This document shows, piece by piece, positions 13,159-64,000 of a stretch of 64,000 nt of DNA. The notes beneath the pieces were generated by a model, which had not been told where the DNA came from, ran no database searches, and saw only the letters and a program-made list of their open reading frames with translations. A program made the position numbers and the translations under genes. Each line of letters begins with the position of its first letter. The stretch's first letter is position 1. The stretch covers positions 24,455,202 through 24,519,201 of the forward strand of contig CM057165.1 in NCBI GenBank assembly GCA_029962745.1, in the 5' to 3' direction. This stretch comes from Echinometra lucunter. Taxonomy: Eukaryota > Echinodermata > Echinoidea > Camarodonta > Echinometridae.

Positions 13159-13314
13159 AACTGTTTAAATCCGTCATGCAGTGACCACATCAACGCTCTG
13201 TGAAGGAGGCCTTTTGGTAGTGTAACTAATCCTTGGACCTGATTCCTATCTTGTGTTTGGATACTTTGAAGGCAGCCATCTTGATTTGTGATCTGCGGTG
13301 AAAGACAGAGCGAG

Positions 13315-62443
<49,129 letters not shown>

Positions 62444-63380
62444 GGCCTTCAACAGTGTAGTAAATTGATGTGAAAGCGTTATGACGGTATAGTGTTAATT
62501 TCACAGAGAGTTATGTAGTCCTCATAAAGCAAGCTTACCTTGGCACTGCACTCAGGTGAATTCGCAGTCTCATATATATGTCCAAATTCGCGAACTGCAA
62601 CGTGTGAGCTGTGTAAGAGTATACACACGGACAAACATTCACCAAGCTCAAGGTTATTTGATAAAACAAAGACTACAGCACATATTTAATTTGCTGCCAG
62701 TAATTCCATTTTGATTATTGTAAAAAGCTAACAAATATCTGTGACTGATTTAAACATAAAGACCACTGTGAAATTATTGTACTATGACAGATTGGTCAGG
62801 TATAGATTGTTCTAAGAGTATCATTTTCTATAATATCCCAGATGCTTGCCTAATGCTATATAGAAAGGTAAAAATGAGGAATGCTTTGCAAAATTGTTTA
62901 TTCTCTTTTGCTTCACAATGGGTTTGGATCCAAAGTTAGAATCACATCAGAGAGCAGACAGTGCTCTTAAGGTTATGGATTCACTCTTTTGATGTTGTTA
63001 TTCTCGTCATTATTGTTTCACATCAATTTACTACTCTCTGTAAAGACAACACTTCCTACGAAAGCATTCACAAGGAAGTGGAGAAGCTGCACATGTTGTA
63101 TGTTGACCAAGTAATGATGACTGTAAGATATTGAGATATATATATATAAGCATGGTATAATCCATATCATTCTATTATGAATTTCTGATTATTTTGTCTT
63201 GTTGGTGCTTCGCTTATGTCAACTGTAGTTACAATTATTGCCATTGTTATATTCCACTTTATGACTTTGCTGTATAACAATGTAGATTTTTATTTTAATA
63301 AACATTTGTTATACTTTGTAACATGTCACTTATTTGCTTATATAAAAGCAACTATATGAATAAATTTCTCTCAACCCACT
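62444..63380 (+). terminator. ABCC4-like: 3' UTR and poly(A) signals of the ABCC gene
   Basis: AT-rich non-coding sequence after the stop, with AATAAA at 63297-63302 and again at 63359-63364. I see no repeats resembling the other families here. The transcript end is probably near 63320 or 63380. Confidence 0.6.
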
Positions 63381-63604
63381 CATTGAACAACAAAATAACT
63401 ACTCAAACAGTGGAACATAAGGAAAAACTGGAAATTTACCATGAATGATCGTAATGTTACACTAAAAATGTCATTTTTTTTTTTATCTTGGTATTCAAAG
63501 AATGAATATTTGCATTTCCATAACATATTGCATTGCATTTTTGCCTTATTGCTTGAAGAGAGCGTGGAGGTCACCAATATTGCTCCATTTATCAGACACA
63601 CTGG

Positions 63605-63669
63605 CATAATGGGGGGGGGGGGCACTTGGGAGGACTGCAGCCCCCCCAAAAAGTTCTATTGCCCCCCCC

Positions 63670-63703
<34 letters not shown>

Positions 63704-64000
63704 AAGAGAGAGAGAGAAAGGGAAAAAATGAAGGTACCCATGTGAAAAATGTTACATATTTTCATAACAGAATAGGTGAAAATTTGTGCTTGCTTGCTTT
63801 GCTCACTCGCCTATATTAGAAATTGGACAATTATTGGACCATTACTCAGACAGTATTAATGTTTTATAATGACTCCAATCGCTTTCACCAAATTGCCTGC
63901 CCTTTTCTCAGGTTTTTTTAAAGGTGACTAATCATGTTAACCAAAGAACAGACATTTTTAATCAAATGTTTTTGGCCATAAAGAGAAATACCAGTATTTT
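63605..64000. mobile_element. Probable relative of the hAT-like family, cut by the window end
   Basis: G- and C-homopolymer runs, a 30-nt A tract, a GA-rich stretch and then gcttgcttgctttgctcactcgcctatatta, a diverged form of the GCTC-cluster module seen in the copies at 1262 and 54502. Termini are not visible. Confidence 0.4.

Overview
The window is animal nuclear DNA, most likely from an echinoderm and probably a sea urchin. Short exons with GT-AG borders lie in long AT-rich introns, surrounded by many small inverted-repeat transposons (MITEs), tRNA-derived SINEs, microsatellites, and a LINE whose ORF begins with a 2A translational-recoding peptide. Such 2A-bearing LINEs are known from sea urchins. 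No bacterial or organellar features were seen. The species assignment is inference.

One gene dominates. An ABCC4/MRP4-type ATP-binding cassette exporter runs on the + strand from the start codon at 13315 to a last coding exon ending at 62443, with poly(A) signals near 63300. I reconstructed 28 exons encoding a complete half-by-half ABCC protein of about 1,315 residues. Its order is N-terminal cytosolic segment, TMD1, NBD1, acidic linker, TMD2, NBD2, and all junction phases agree. Exons 29 and 30 follow in frame and encode a PDZ domain. After that come an Asp-rich exon and at least one more coding exon. Vertebrate MRP4 ends in a PDZ-binding motif and binds separate PDZ proteins; here the PDZ domain appears to be part of the transporter. 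The distal C-terminus can be assembled in several ways (a stop in exon 32, a 37-nt mini-exon, or direct joining to the last exon), and the last exon ends in a class I PDZ-ligand-like sequence.

Layout. 1-13158: upstream flank with a hAT-like element carrying ~170-bp internal repeats, several MITEs, and a CpG-rich promoter-like stretch around 3690-4130 with a possible non-coding first exon. 13159-13379: first coding exon. 13380-24163: 10.8-kb repeat-filled intron 1 with two SINEs, a 300-nt ATT tract and a CpG-rich island. 24164-43257: exons 2-22. 43258-49106: intron 22, holding a LINE with an intact 1,150-codon ORF, apparently nested inside an older repeat. 49107-53509: exons 23-28 (NBD2). 54056-55965: PDZ exons, whose intron carries a hAT element with a perfect 8-bp target duplication. 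57054-62443: variable C-terminal exons, flanked by an inverted pair of a 0.41-kb repeat. 62444-64000: 3' UTR and a low-complexity relative of the hAT family.
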